A stretch of DNA of 64,000 bases, taken from assembly GCF_000969825.1 (NCBI RefSeq), contig NZ_KQ033920.1, forward strand, positions 1,601,075 through 1,665,074. Reading direction: 5' to 3'. The notes beneath the pieces are model-generated. The model was not told the DNA's origin, made no database searches, and worked only from the letters and a program-made list of their open reading frames with translations. Shown here one piece after another: positions 1-7,643 of this stretch. This DNA comes from Parabacteroides gordonii MS-1 = DSM 23371 (GTDB taxonomy: Bacteria; Bacteroidota; Bacteroidia; Bacteroidales; Tannerellaceae). The translations under genes were made by a program, and so were the position numbers. Position 1 is the first letter of the stretch. The number at the start of each line of letters is the position of its first letter.

Positions 1-358
1 CAGCCATAATGAAGGTGGCCTTATATTTCTTATCGCCGGATGTTTTCATGACCAGTTCGCCCATTCTATCACAACGGGTAGCGGCCTCCACACCGGGGAT
101 CTCGGCTTTCATACCGGGAGCTACGCCGCCACTGACGCAGGGGAAACCGTCATGACTCTTATCTCCGATGCTAAAGTTCTCCTGGATAGCAAAAACGCGG
201 TCAGACTCGGGATAGAAATTATCGTACGACAACTCGAAACATACTTTGGCAATAAGTACCAACCCCATTGCCAGGCCTACGCCCAACGACAGTATCTTAA
301 TATCATTATGTCTGCCTTTCTTGAACAGGGTGCGGAAAGATATGTATAAATTCTTCAT
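1..358 (-). CDS. ABC transporter permease, MacB/FtsX-like (partial)
   Basis: This is the N-terminal 119 residues of an inner-membrane ABC permease; the rest lies beyond the left edge. It starts at the ATG ending at 358, giving MKNLYISFRTLFKK, then one hydrophobic segment (about residues 21-43). The periplasmic stretch after it (SYDNFYPESDRVFAIQ) is typical of the MacB_PCD domain in Bacteroidota FtsX/MacB permeases. It follows the HlyD-like gene (490-1740) and the TolC-like gene in the same direction, so it is probably the inner-membrane part of one tripartite efflux system, transcribed from the sigma-54 promoter at 3177-3193. Substrate cannot be told. The family call is firm; the exact subfamily is an inference from a fragment. 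Confidence 0.8.
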   Translation of the reverse strand, partial: MKNLYISFRTLFKKGRHNDIKILSLGVGLAMGLVLIAKVCFELSYDNFYPESDRVFAIQENFSIGDKSHDGFPCVSGGVAPGMKAEIPGVEAATRCDRMGELVMKTSGDKKYKATFIMA

Positions 359-410
359 TGTAACAGATTTGTTTTGTTATTGCTGACAGAAAACCAAGAT
401 GACCGGCCTT

Positions 411-484
411 GTAGGGGCGGGGTCTGCCCGCCCTCCCCGGTTTATCATATATTGTCACAAAGGGCGGGCAAACCCCGCCCCTAC
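411..484. repeat. GC-rich inverted repeat between export genes
   Basis: Two 24-bp arms (411-434 and 461-484) are inverted copies with a single mismatch, separated by 26 bp. The core is GTAGGGGCGGGGTYTGCCCG. It sits 5 bp after the stop of the HlyD-like gene and 53 bp before the next gene of the operon. It resembles the short GC-rich palindromic intergenic repeats (REP/MITE-like) that are dispersed in many bacterial genomes. It could fold in mRNA and lower expression of the downstream permease or protect the upstream message. No T-run follows, so it is not a classic terminator. Confidence 0.75.
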
Positions 485-489
485 CGTTG

Positions 490-1740
490 CTATTCCAATA
501 CCAACACCTCGTTATCTTTATAACTTTCGTAGCTCGATACGATTACCTTCTCGCCTGCTTCCAGACCTTCGATCACTTCATAATACTGCGGGTTCTGGCG
601 ACCGATCTTGATCTTGCGGCGATAAGCTTTCTTACCGTCCTTATCGAGTACGAAGATCCAGCTACCACCTGTGCTCTGGAAGAAGGTTCCGCGCGGGATA
701 ATGATGCTTTCGGTCGGCTGACCCAGTTCGAGGTTGATATAATAAGTTTGTCCGCTGCGGATATTGTCAGGACGTTCGCCGGTAAACACAAAGTCCGTGC
801 GGAACTTACCGTCGCGTACTTCCGGATACACCTTGCGTACGGCCAGTGCGAAACTGGTTCCCTGACGGTCGAAGGCTGCACTCAATCCCGGTTTGACACG
901 GTCGATATAATGTTCGTCGATCATGGCTTCCACCTTATAATCGGAAAGGTCGTTGATCTGTCCGATCTTCATACCGGCAGTCACGTTCTGTCCCAGCACG
1001 ACATCGAGTAGACCCAGTTCTCCGTTAATCTGTGAGCGGACATTCAGGTGTTCCTTCCGTTCATGAACCAACTGGATGTTACGGCGCATGTTAGCCAAAC
1101 TGGTTTCCATCTCTTCCATCTGGATGGTACGGGAAATCGAGTCCTGATATAAACGCTGCACAACGAGGTCATATTTCTTTGTCGCCAGTTCATAGTCTTC
1201 TTTCGCTTTCAGGTAATCTTCCTTGGCAATCAGGCTTTCTTCATACAATTTCTGCTGTTGGTGATAAGCACGGCGGGCACGGTTCATATCCACGTCCAGC
1301 TGGGCTTTTTCCAGTTGGTTGCTTAACTTATCCTGTTCCATTGCTACCTGGGTATTACGCAGGAAGTTCTGTTTTTCTGCCAACTGTGCTTCCGCATCCA
1401 GGATCTGAAGGTCGAGGCTGGAGTTGGAGAGACGTACAATTACATCGCCTTTCTTCACCTGGGCTCCTTCTTCCACTACTTTCTCCTGTACGATACCGCC
1501 TTCTTCCGGGCTTAACTGCACGACGGTGATTGGCTGTACCTGTCCGTCCACACGAACGAAATCATTGAACTGTTCACGTACCGCATTGCCGATGCTGATG
1601 CCGCGCGCATCTACTTTCAGAGTCGATGCATGATCGCCGAAGATGATCCAGCCTACCAATACAAGGAATAAAACGCCACCTGCTACATAAGGTAAATGTT
1701 TCTTCTGAATGCCTCTTTTCTTTTCTAATTGAATATCCAT
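490..1740 (-). CDS. HlyD/MacA-family periplasmic adaptor (membrane fusion protein)
   Basis: This 416-residue protein bridges an inner-membrane ABC transporter and an outer-membrane TolC channel. It has an N-terminal membrane anchor (about residues 18-36), a first lipoyl half (VQLSPEEGGIVQEKVVEEG), a long coiled-coil hairpin (about 115-235) whose tip reads KLYEESLIAKEDY, a second lipoyl half and a beta-barrel region (GTFFQSTGGSWIFVL). The order TolC-like, HlyD-like, ABC permease is that of MacAB-TolC-type exporters. It lies 50 bp after the TolC-like gene and so shares its sigma-54-dependent transcript. Cargo (drug, lipid or peptide) is not evident from sequence. Confidence 0.92.
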   Translation of the reverse strand: MDIQLEKKRGIQKKHLPYVAGGVLFLVLVGWIIFGDHASTLKVDARGISIGNAVREQFNDFVRVDGQVQPITVVQLSPEEGGIVQEKVVEEGAQVKKGDVIVRLSNSSLDLQILDAEAQLAEKQNFLRNTQVAMEQDKLSNQLEKAQLDVDMNRARRAYHQQQKLYEESLIAKEDYLKAKEDYELATKKYDLVVQRLYQDSISRTIQMEEMETSLANMRRNIQLVHERKEHLNVRSQINGELGLLDVVLGQNVTAGMKIGQINDLSDYKVEAMIDEHYIDRVKPGLSAAFDRQGTSFALAVRKVYPEVRDGKFRTDFVFTGERPDNIRSGQTYYINLELGQPTESIIIPRGTFFQSTGGSWIFVLDKDGKKAYRRKIKIGRQNPQYYEVIEGLEAGEKVIVSSYESYKDNEVLVLE

Positions 1741-1790
1741 GATTGTATGTTTTTATTTCTTTATTATCAGTATAATTATGTGCTTTGTTC

Positions 1791-3149
1791 TTAGTTTACA
1801 CCTTCGATTAAAGGTTTGCCTTTATAGTAATCGACGAGCTTACACTTCATCAGATACATCAGTTTCCGTTGCAGCAGGTCGGCTTTCGACAATAATAATG
1901 TATTGGCACTGGTTTGCAGGTCGATCGGGCTCATCAGGCCTTCTTCAAACTTACGGAAAGTAACCTGGTAAGCAATTTCATCGGCTTCTGCTTTCTTTTG
2001 CATCTGGATCGTTTCCTTTGCATAGCCCTCACGATCGAGAACAGCCTGTTCGATAGCTGTCTGCAACTGGCGAAGCACTTCCGTCTCCTGTTCCTGGGCG
2101 ATACGCATATTATTGCGTGCTTTGCGCAGGTTGGTCAGACGACTCAGTCCGTCGAAGAGCGGGAAGCTCAGGTTGAAAGCTATGTATTCGCCACGGTTAT
2201 TCTTAAATTGGCTACCGAAAGGAGTAACAGGTTCATAATCACTGGCTGTTTTATCGGCTTTTAAATCCTCAAAATAGTTAGTCGAAACACCGGCTGTAAA
2301 AGAAATACTCGGCAGCAGACGACCTTTATATACCAAATACTGCATCTTGGATGCTTTCAATTGCAGTTTAGCTTGCATGGCTGTCGGGTTATTTTCAGAA
2401 GCATAGTCATAAATCTCATCGATAGATTCCATCATGGAGGCATACGACTGGTCGAGCAACAAAGTATCGACATCCAGCTCCATATCGGAAGGAAAATTCA
2501 TATTCTGCTTCAAAGTAAGCACAGCGGCATCATATAAATTCTGCTGATGAGTCAGGTTATAGTCATTGGCGGCTACCTGGGCTTCGATCTGGGCTACGTC
2601 TGCTTTACCCTTCAATCCCAATTCTTCCTGCCGTTTGGTTCTATACAGGATACGACTGTTTTCTTCCAACTGTTCGGCGGCCAGCTTTACTGTCCCCCGA
2701 TAGTAGACAACATTCATAAATGCCTCCATCGTATTGATGGCCAAATCGTCCTTTTCTTTCTGGATATCGTTCATTCCCAATTGACGATTAGCCTTTGCCA
2801 TACGCCACTGATTGATTAACTGTCCCCCGTTAAAAATAGGAATAGAAACATTCAGACCATAAGAGTTATTAAAAGTCGACGTATTCTTATAAGTATTATC
2901 CTTCGGGTTGATAGAACGCCCGTAACTATACTGCGCTCCCACACTTGCACTCATAGAGGGGAAAAAGGATGCCACCGCCGAATTAAGATCCGCTTTATAA
3001 GAGTCGCTCGTATAAGCTTGTTTCTTCACTTTAGGGCTATTCTCAACGGCGTAATGCATACATTCATCCATTGTCCAGAGCTTTTCCTGGGCCATAGCAA
3101 CTGTTGCCAGGCTGAACGAAAGAACTGATGTCAATATTATCTGTTTCAT
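1791..3149 (-). CDS. TolC-family outer-membrane efflux protein
   Basis: This protein (about 452 residues) is an outer-membrane channel of the TolC/OEP family: a signal peptide (MKQIILTSVLSFSLATVAMA), then LWTMDECMHYAVENSPKVK, the usual opening helix of the family, and two long helical repeats. I start it at 3149, not at the in-frame ATG at 3170. The sigma-54 promoter at 3177-3193 predicts a transcript start near 3166, downstream of the 3170 codon, and the shorter form has a clean signal peptide. It is first in the export operon with the HlyD-like and ABC permease genes, and divergent from an NtrC-type regulator that probably controls it. Confidence 0.93.
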   Translation of the reverse strand: MKQIILTSVLSFSLATVAMAQEKLWTMDECMHYAVENSPKVKKQAYTSDSYKADLNSAVASFFPSMSASVGAQYSYGRSINPKDNTYKNTSTFNNSYGLNVSIPIFNGGQLINQWRMAKANRQLGMNDIQKEKDDLAINTMEAFMNVVYYRGTVKLAAEQLEENSRILYRTKRQEELGLKGKADVAQIEAQVAANDYNLTHQQNLYDAAVLTLKQNMNFPSDMELDVDTLLLDQSYASMMESIDEIYDYASENNPTAMQAKLQLKASKMQYLVYKGRLLPSISFTAGVSTNYFEDLKADKTASDYEPVTPFGSQFKNNRGEYIAFNLSFPLFDGLSRLTNLRKARNNMRIAQEQETEVLRQLQTAIEQAVLDREGYAKETIQMQKKAEADEIAYQVTFRKFEEGLMSPIDLQTSANTLLLSKADLLQRKLMYLMKCKLVDYYKGKPLIEGVN

Positions 3150-3176
3150 TTTTGTGTTATTTTCTGCCATAGAAAA

Positions 3177-3193
3177 GGCAAAGAGCGTGCCAA
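3177..3193 (-). promoter_or_regulatory. Sigma-54 (RpoN) promoter of the TolC-HlyD-ABC operon
   Basis: On the minus strand this reads TTGGCACGCTCTTTGCC. It matches the -24/-12 consensus (TGGCAC-N5-TTGC), with exactly 10 nt between the invariant GG and GC. The predicted start of transcription is near 3166, 17 nt before the chosen ATG. Sigma-54 promoters need an enhancer-binding ATPase, and one is encoded divergently at 3397-4749. Confidence 0.9.
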
Positions 3194-3247
3194 ACTACAT
3201 AAAACATTACTTATCAACAGATTGACAATTCGCCGGATTTTCCGAAG

Positions 3248-3335
3248 TGTAAAAAAATTAGACAGTGGTGTATAATTATTAGACAAACGGTGATAAACCG
3301 TTTCCTCCCTATTTTATCTGTCTAAATATTAGACA
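3248..3335. promoter_or_regulatory. Three 17-bp activator palindromes (TGTCTAA-N3-TTAGACA type)
   Basis: Three related sites lie at 3248-3264 (TGTAAAAAAATTAGACA), 3269-3285 (TGTATAATTATTAGACA) and 3319-3335 (TGTCTAAATATTAGACA, perfect arms). Centres lie about 90, 111 and 161 bp upstream of the predicted sigma-54 start; the first two are 21 bp apart, two helical turns. This is the expected layout of upstream activating sequences for an NtrC-type regulator. The last site also lies close to the promoter of the regulator gene itself, so it may serve autoregulation. The same motif recurs at 12037-12074. Confidence 0.82.
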
Positions 3336-3363
3336 CAGGTTAGGAAGTGTAAAACCGAACCTG

Positions 3364-3371
3364 TATCTTTG
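3364..3371 (+). promoter_or_regulatory. Bacteroidota housekeeping -7 element for the NtrC-type regulator
   Basis: TATCTTTG fits the TAnnTTTG -7 consensus of the Bacteroidota primary sigma factor and is followed by the regulator's ATG 25 bp later. No clear -33 TTTG is visible. Confidence 0.55.
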
Positions 3372-3396
3372 CACACATAAATACATTATTATTACA

Positions 3397-4749
3397 ATGG
3401 CTAAACAAGGCACCATACTGGTTGTAGACGACAACAAAGGGATTCTGACCGCAGTACAGATGCTGTTGGGAACCTGTTTTGAAAAAGTGATAACGATCTC
3501 CACACCCAACAAGATAAAGACGACATTACATAATGAAGATGTAGATGTGGTTTTGCTGGATATGAACTTCAGTGCCGGGATCAACACCGGAAATGAAGGA
3601 TTGTTCTGGCTTTCCGAAATAAAAAAGGAAGAGCCGTCCGTCCAGGTAGTTCTGTTCACCGCTTACGCCGATATCGACCTGGCAGTAAGGGGCATCAAGG
3701 AAGGAGCAACCGATTTCGTGGTGAAACCCTGGAATAACGCCAAGTTGCTGGAAACACTGAAGACCGCTTACGATATCCGGATGGCGAACCGCAAAGGTAT
3801 CCCGCACGAAAACGACAAGCAGGTCATATCCAAAGAAAGCGGTATGTTCTGGGGAGAAAGCAATGCCATGCAACAACTCCGCAACCTGATCGAGAAGGTA
3901 GCCAAGACGGATGCCAATATCCTCATCACCGGTGAGAACGGTACGGGTAAAGAGATGTTGGCTAGGGAGATCCATATACTCTCGAATCGCAAAAAAGAGG
4001 CTATGGTTCCGGTCGACATGGGAGCCATCACCGAGACCTTGTTCGAAAGCGAGCTGTTCGGCCACATGAAAGGAGCCTTTACGGATGCACGTGCCGACCG
4101 TCCCGGTAAATTCGAAGCGGCAAATAACGGTTCGCTGTTCCTGGATGAGATCGGTAACCTCTCCTATCATCTGCAAGCCAAATTATTGACGGCCCTGCAA
4201 CGCCGCAGCATCGTCCGCGTAGGCAGCAACACGCCTATCCCTATCAATATCCGCCTGATCTGTGCTACCAACCGCGATTTGCAGGAAATGGTACAGAAAG
4301 ACCAGTTCCGCGAAGACCTTTTGTACCGTATCAACACCATCCATGTGGAGATACCGTCTCTGCGCGAACGACCGGAAGATATTGTCCCGCTAACGGAGAT
4401 ATTCCTGGCCAAATACACCAACATCTACGGCAAGTCGACCATGCGGCTGAGTGCCGACGCCAAAGAGAAACTGAAACAACAACCCTGGTTCGGCAATATC
4501 CGCGAGTTGGAACATACCATCGAAAAGGCTGTGATCATCACAGATGGGGATACGCTGGAAAGTACCGACTTCGATTTTCCCCGTAAGAAAGATGCTCCGA
4601 TGAAAGAGGTTACTACACTGGAAGAAATGGAATACAACATGATCAAGAATGCCATGGATAAATACAACGGTAATCTGTCGCTTGTTGCAAGCCAGCTGGG
4701 TATTTCACGTCAGACACTGTACAATAAAATAAAACGTTACGAGATATAA
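3397..4749 (+). CDS. NtrC-family sigma-54-dependent response regulator
   Basis: This is a 450-residue enhancer-binding protein. It has a receiver domain (residues about 5-120, phosphoacceptor D55 in VVLLDMNF), a AAA+ domain with Walker A GENGTGKE, Walker B LFLDEIG, arginine-finger region FREDLLYR, and a C-terminal Fis-type helix-turn-helix (LVASQLGISRQTLYNKIKRY). The sigma-54 contact loop reads GAFTDA rather than the canonical GAFTGA. It overlaps its kinase gene by 1 nt (4749) and is divergent from the export operon. I infer that it binds the TGTCTAA-N3-TTAGACA sites between them and activates the sigma-54 promoter at 3177-3193. Confidence 0.95.
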   Translation: MAKQGTILVVDDNKGILTAVQMLLGTCFEKVITISTPNKIKTTLHNEDVDVVLLDMNFSAGINTGNEGLFWLSEIKKEEPSVQVVLFTAYADIDLAVRGIKEGATDFVVKPWNNAKLLETLKTAYDIRMANRKGIPHENDKQVISKESGMFWGESNAMQQLRNLIEKVAKTDANILITGENGTGKEMLAREIHILSNRKKEAMVPVDMGAITETLFESELFGHMKGAFTDARADRPGKFEAANNGSLFLDEIGNLSYHLQAKLLTALQRRSIVRVGSNTPIPINIRLICATNRDLQEMVQKDQFREDLLYRINTIHVEIPSLRERPEDIVPLTEIFLAKYTNIYGKSTMRLSADAKEKLKQQPWFGNIRELEHTIEKAVIITDGDTLESTDFDFPRKKDAPMKEVTTLEEMEYNMIKNAMDKYNGNLSLVASQLGISRQTLYNKIKRYEI

Positions 4750-6065
4750 TGTTAAAAGGCATTTATCATAGTCTCACCTTCCGTCTGGGCTTGTTTGGAA
4801 TACTGACAGTAGCCGGGACTTATTTGGCCATGAACCATAAATGGGAATGGTTCATCCTCCTTTCTATCGCCTGGCTCTATTCCGTACAGATGATGCGTAA
4901 TTTATTCAAGCGGAATGCCCAGAAGGTAGCATTCATGTTCGATGCGATAGACAACAGCGACTATGCCTTCCAATATGCCACCCGCGGGCGCTCGTCGAAC
5001 GACAAGCTGGTGAGCGAGTCATTGAACCGTATCACCCAGATTCTTTTCCAGGCGAAAGCGGATGCCGTACAAAAAGAAAAGTACTACGAGTTGATAATGA
5101 ACTCCGTGAATACCGGTATTATAGTCTTGGATGATATAGGAAATATCTTTCAAACCAACAACGAAGCTTTGCGTTTACTTGGTCTTTCCGTATTCACCCA
5201 CGTCAAGCAGTTGGCCCGCATAGACGAGAAACTGCAACAGACAATCACCGATATCCGTCCGGGAGACAAGCACCAGATCTCGTTTGTCAACGAACGCGGT
5301 ACCGTGAACCTGTCGATCCGCGTATCCGAAATGACCCTGCAGGACAAACACGTGCGTATCCTGGCTATCAACGATATCAACAGCGAGCTGGATGACAAGG
5401 AAATCGACTCGTGGATACGCCTTACCCGCGTACTGACACACGAAATCATGAACTCCGTCACCCCTATCACTTCCCTGAGCGACACGCTGCTTTCCCTGCA
5501 TGAAGATGCCGACAGCGAAATACGTAACGGACTGGAAGTGATCAGTACTACGGGGAAGACGTTGATATCGTTTGTCGAGTCTTACCGCAAATTCACGCAC
5601 ATCCCGACGCCCGAACCTTCGCTGTTCTATGTACAGAAATTCGCGGAAAGGATGATAAATCTGGCCCGCCATCACAACAATTACCCCAATATAACGATTA
5701 ATATAAGTATAGAACCGGCCGACCTGATCGTTTATGCCGACGAGAACCTGATCACCCAGGTCGTACTGAACCTGCTGAAGAACGGAATGCAGGCCATAGG
5801 CAGCGAACAACCGGACGGACGTATCGAACTGAAAGCTTATTGCAACCCGGATGAATCGGTAGTCATAGAGGTCAGCAACAACGGCCCCGTTATCCCACCG
5901 GAAGAGGCGGAACATATCTTTGTCCCGTTCTTCACCACCAAGGAAGGCGGAAGTGGTATCGGACTTTCCATCTCACGGCAGATCATGAGGCTTTCGGGGG
6001 GTAGTATTGCCCTGAAGAGCAATCCGGCTATCAACAAAACGTCGTTTATCCTGACATTCCCGTAA
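4749..6065 (+). CDS. NtrB-like sensor histidine kinase
   Basis: This 438-residue membrane kinase has two hydrophobic segments near the N terminus (about residues 11-45), a linker with a PAS-like part (MNSVNTGIIVLDDIGNIFQT), a HisKA dimerisation segment with the phosphorylated histidine at about residue 231 (LTHEIMNSVTPI), and a HATPase domain with N-box NLLKNGMQAI and G-box GGSGIGLSIS. Its start codon overlaps the stop of the regulator gene, so the two are co-translated and form a two-component pair. There is almost no periplasmic loop between the two membrane segments, so the signal is probably sensed in or near the membrane or in the cytoplasm. Confidence 0.93.
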   Translation: MLKGIYHSLTFRLGLFGILTVAGTYLAMNHKWEWFILLSIAWLYSVQMMRNLFKRNAQKVAFMFDAIDNSDYAFQYATRGRSSNDKLVSESLNRITQILFQAKADAVQKEKYYELIMNSVNTGIIVLDDIGNIFQTNNEALRLLGLSVFTHVKQLARIDEKLQQTITDIRPGDKHQISFVNERGTVNLSIRVSEMTLQDKHVRILAINDINSELDDKEIDSWIRLTRVLTHEIMNSVTPITSLSDTLLSLHEDADSEIRNGLEVISTTGKTLISFVESYRKFTHIPTPEPSLFYVQKFAERMINLARHHNNYPNITINISIEPADLIVYADENLITQVVLNLLKNGMQAIGSEQPDGRIELKAYCNPDESVVIEVSNNGPVIPPEEAEHIFVPFFTTKEGGSGIGLSISRQIMRLSGGSIALKSNPAINKTSFILTFP

Positions 6066-6094
6066 GAGGAAACGGATGCGGTTTCGGATGAACA

Positions 6095-6172
6095 GTCGAT
6101 CCCGACCGGAATGAGCACCTTATTCCGACCGAGAGCGACACTCGATTGCGACCGGAATAGAGTATCGATTGA
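6095..6172. repeat. Short imperfect repeats upstream of the Nramp transporter
   Basis: The gap between the kinase and the transporter holds related units, for example GACCGGAATGAG near 6099 and GACCGGAATAGAG near 6149, plus an inverted TATTCCG near 6121. TATTCCG and CGGAATA could pair into a hairpin of about 40 nt in the leader of the next gene. No promoter-like -7 element stands out. The function is unknown; a leader structure is one guess. Confidence 0.4.
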
Positions 6173-6199
6173 AAAGTAAACAAAAAGATAAGACAGAAT

Positions 6200-7453
6200 A
6201 TGAAACTTCTAGACAAACTCAAAATCAATCACAAACCCCGCTCAGGGGGATTAGACTTACTTAAATACATTGGCCCCGGACTATTGGTTACCGTCGGCTT
6301 CATCGATCCCGGAAACTGGGCGACCAACCTGGCTGCCGGGTCGGAATTCGGATATGCCCTGCTGTGGGTGGTTACTTTTTCTTCCATCATGCTGATCATT
6401 ATCCAACACAACGTAGCCCACCTCGGTATCGTTACCGGGCTCTGCTTGTCGGAAGCGACCAACAAATACATGCCGCGTATGCTCAGCCGCCCGATCCTCG
6501 GTTCGGCCATGCTGGCCAGTATATCCACCTCTCTGGCGGAAATCCTGGGTGGAGCCATTGCCCTTCGTATGCTGTTCGGTATGCCGATCAAGATAGGGGC
6601 AGTCATCATTACGATTGCCTGTCTGATCATGCTGCTCAGCAACACCTATAGCAAGATAGAACGTTGGATCATTATGTTCGTCTCCATCATCGGGCTCTCG
6701 TTCCTTTATGAACTGGCGCTGGTAGACGTCCATTGGGGGCAAGCGATACAGGGATGGGTAAAACCGTCGTTCCCGCCAAACTCGATGCTGATCATTATGA
6801 GCGTGCTCGGCGCCGTAGTGATGCCGCACAACCTGTTCCTGCACTCGGAAGTGATCCAGAGCCGCGAATGGAATCTGGAAGACGAGACGGTGATCAAGAA
6901 GCAATTGAAATACGAATTTTATGATACGCTCCTATCGATGGTTATCGGTTGGGCAATCAACTCGGCCATGATCATCCTGGCTGCCGCCACCTTCTTTAAA
7001 GAGAAAATCGCAGTCGAAGAACTGGATCAGGCACAACAGTTACTGGTACCTCTGGTAGGGAATAATGCGGGGGTCATATTTGCGGCCGCGTTATTGCTGG
7101 CAGGTATTTCATCAACCATCACATCGGGGATTGCCGGTGCTTCCATCTTTGCCGGATTCTACGGGGAGGCATATAACCATAAGGACTTACACTCCAAGTT
7201 AGGGGTTATCCTGTCATTCGTCCCGGCACTGCTTATCATCTTTCTGATCGGCGATCCTTTCAAAGGATTGATCCTCTCTCAAATGTTGTTAAGCGTACAG
7301 TTGCCGATCACGGTCTTTACGCAGGTATATCTTACTTCAAGCAGGAAAGTGATGGGGCAATACGTCAATTCCCGTTCGACCACCATCCTGTTGCTGTTGT
7401 TGGGAACAATGGTCACCGTATTGAACATCGCCCTGTTGATCAGCTTGTTTTAA
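6200..7453 (+). CDS. mntH: Nramp-family divalent metal (Mn2+/Fe2+) transporter
   Basis: This 417-residue inner-membrane protein has about 11 hydrophobic segments. It carries both Nramp signatures: DPGN at residues 36-39 (GFIDPGNWATN, first helix) and MPHN at 208-211 (GAVVMPHNLFLHS, sixth helix), the residues that bind Mn2+ or Fe2+ in structurally known homologues. Length is normal for bacterial MntH. It follows the kinase gene by 134 bp and may have separate control. No MntR or Fur box was recognised. Symbol is by family resemblance. Confidence 0.92.
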   Translation: MKLLDKLKINHKPRSGGLDLLKYIGPGLLVTVGFIDPGNWATNLAAGSEFGYALLWVVTFSSIMLIIIQHNVAHLGIVTGLCLSEATNKYMPRMLSRPILGSAMLASISTSLAEILGGAIALRMLFGMPIKIGAVIITIACLIMLLSNTYSKIERWIIMFVSIIGLSFLYELALVDVHWGQAIQGWVKPSFPPNSMLIIMSVLGAVVMPHNLFLHSEVIQSREWNLEDETVIKKQLKYEFYDTLLSMVIGWAINSAMIILAAATFFKEKIAVEELDQAQQLLVPLVGNNAGVIFAAALLLAGISSTITSGIAGASIFAGFYGEAYNHKDLHSKLGVILSFVPALLIIFLIGDPFKGLILSQMLLSVQLPITVFTQVYLTSSRKVMGQYVNSRSTTILLLLLGTMVTVLNIALLISLF

Positions 7454-7600
7454 AAAATTAATCCGGTTTGCCGGCATAACCATCGCACGCAGCCTTATAA
7501 ATGAGATAATGGCTATGGAAGTATTATGCTCTGTTCGATAAAATTAAGCCTCAAATACAGGAAAAAACTTGTATCGCTATGTAGCAAATAAAGAAATCGC

Positions 7601-7608
7601 TACCTTTG
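7601..7608 (+). promoter_or_regulatory. Bacteroidota -7 element for glnS
   Basis: TACCTTTG matches TAnnTTTG and sits 35 bp before the chosen glnS start. A longer reading frame opening at 7569 would begin upstream of this promoter, which argues for the start at 7644. Confidence 0.6.
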
Positions 7609-7643
7609 CTCCGTTAAAAAGAAATAACATATTCAGAACAGAT

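Noticed and set aside
1901-1920. A sigma-54-like TTGGCACTGGTTTGC on the plus strand
   Set aside because: Only 9 nt lie between GG and GC instead of 10, and it is inside the TolC-like gene pointing the wrong way.
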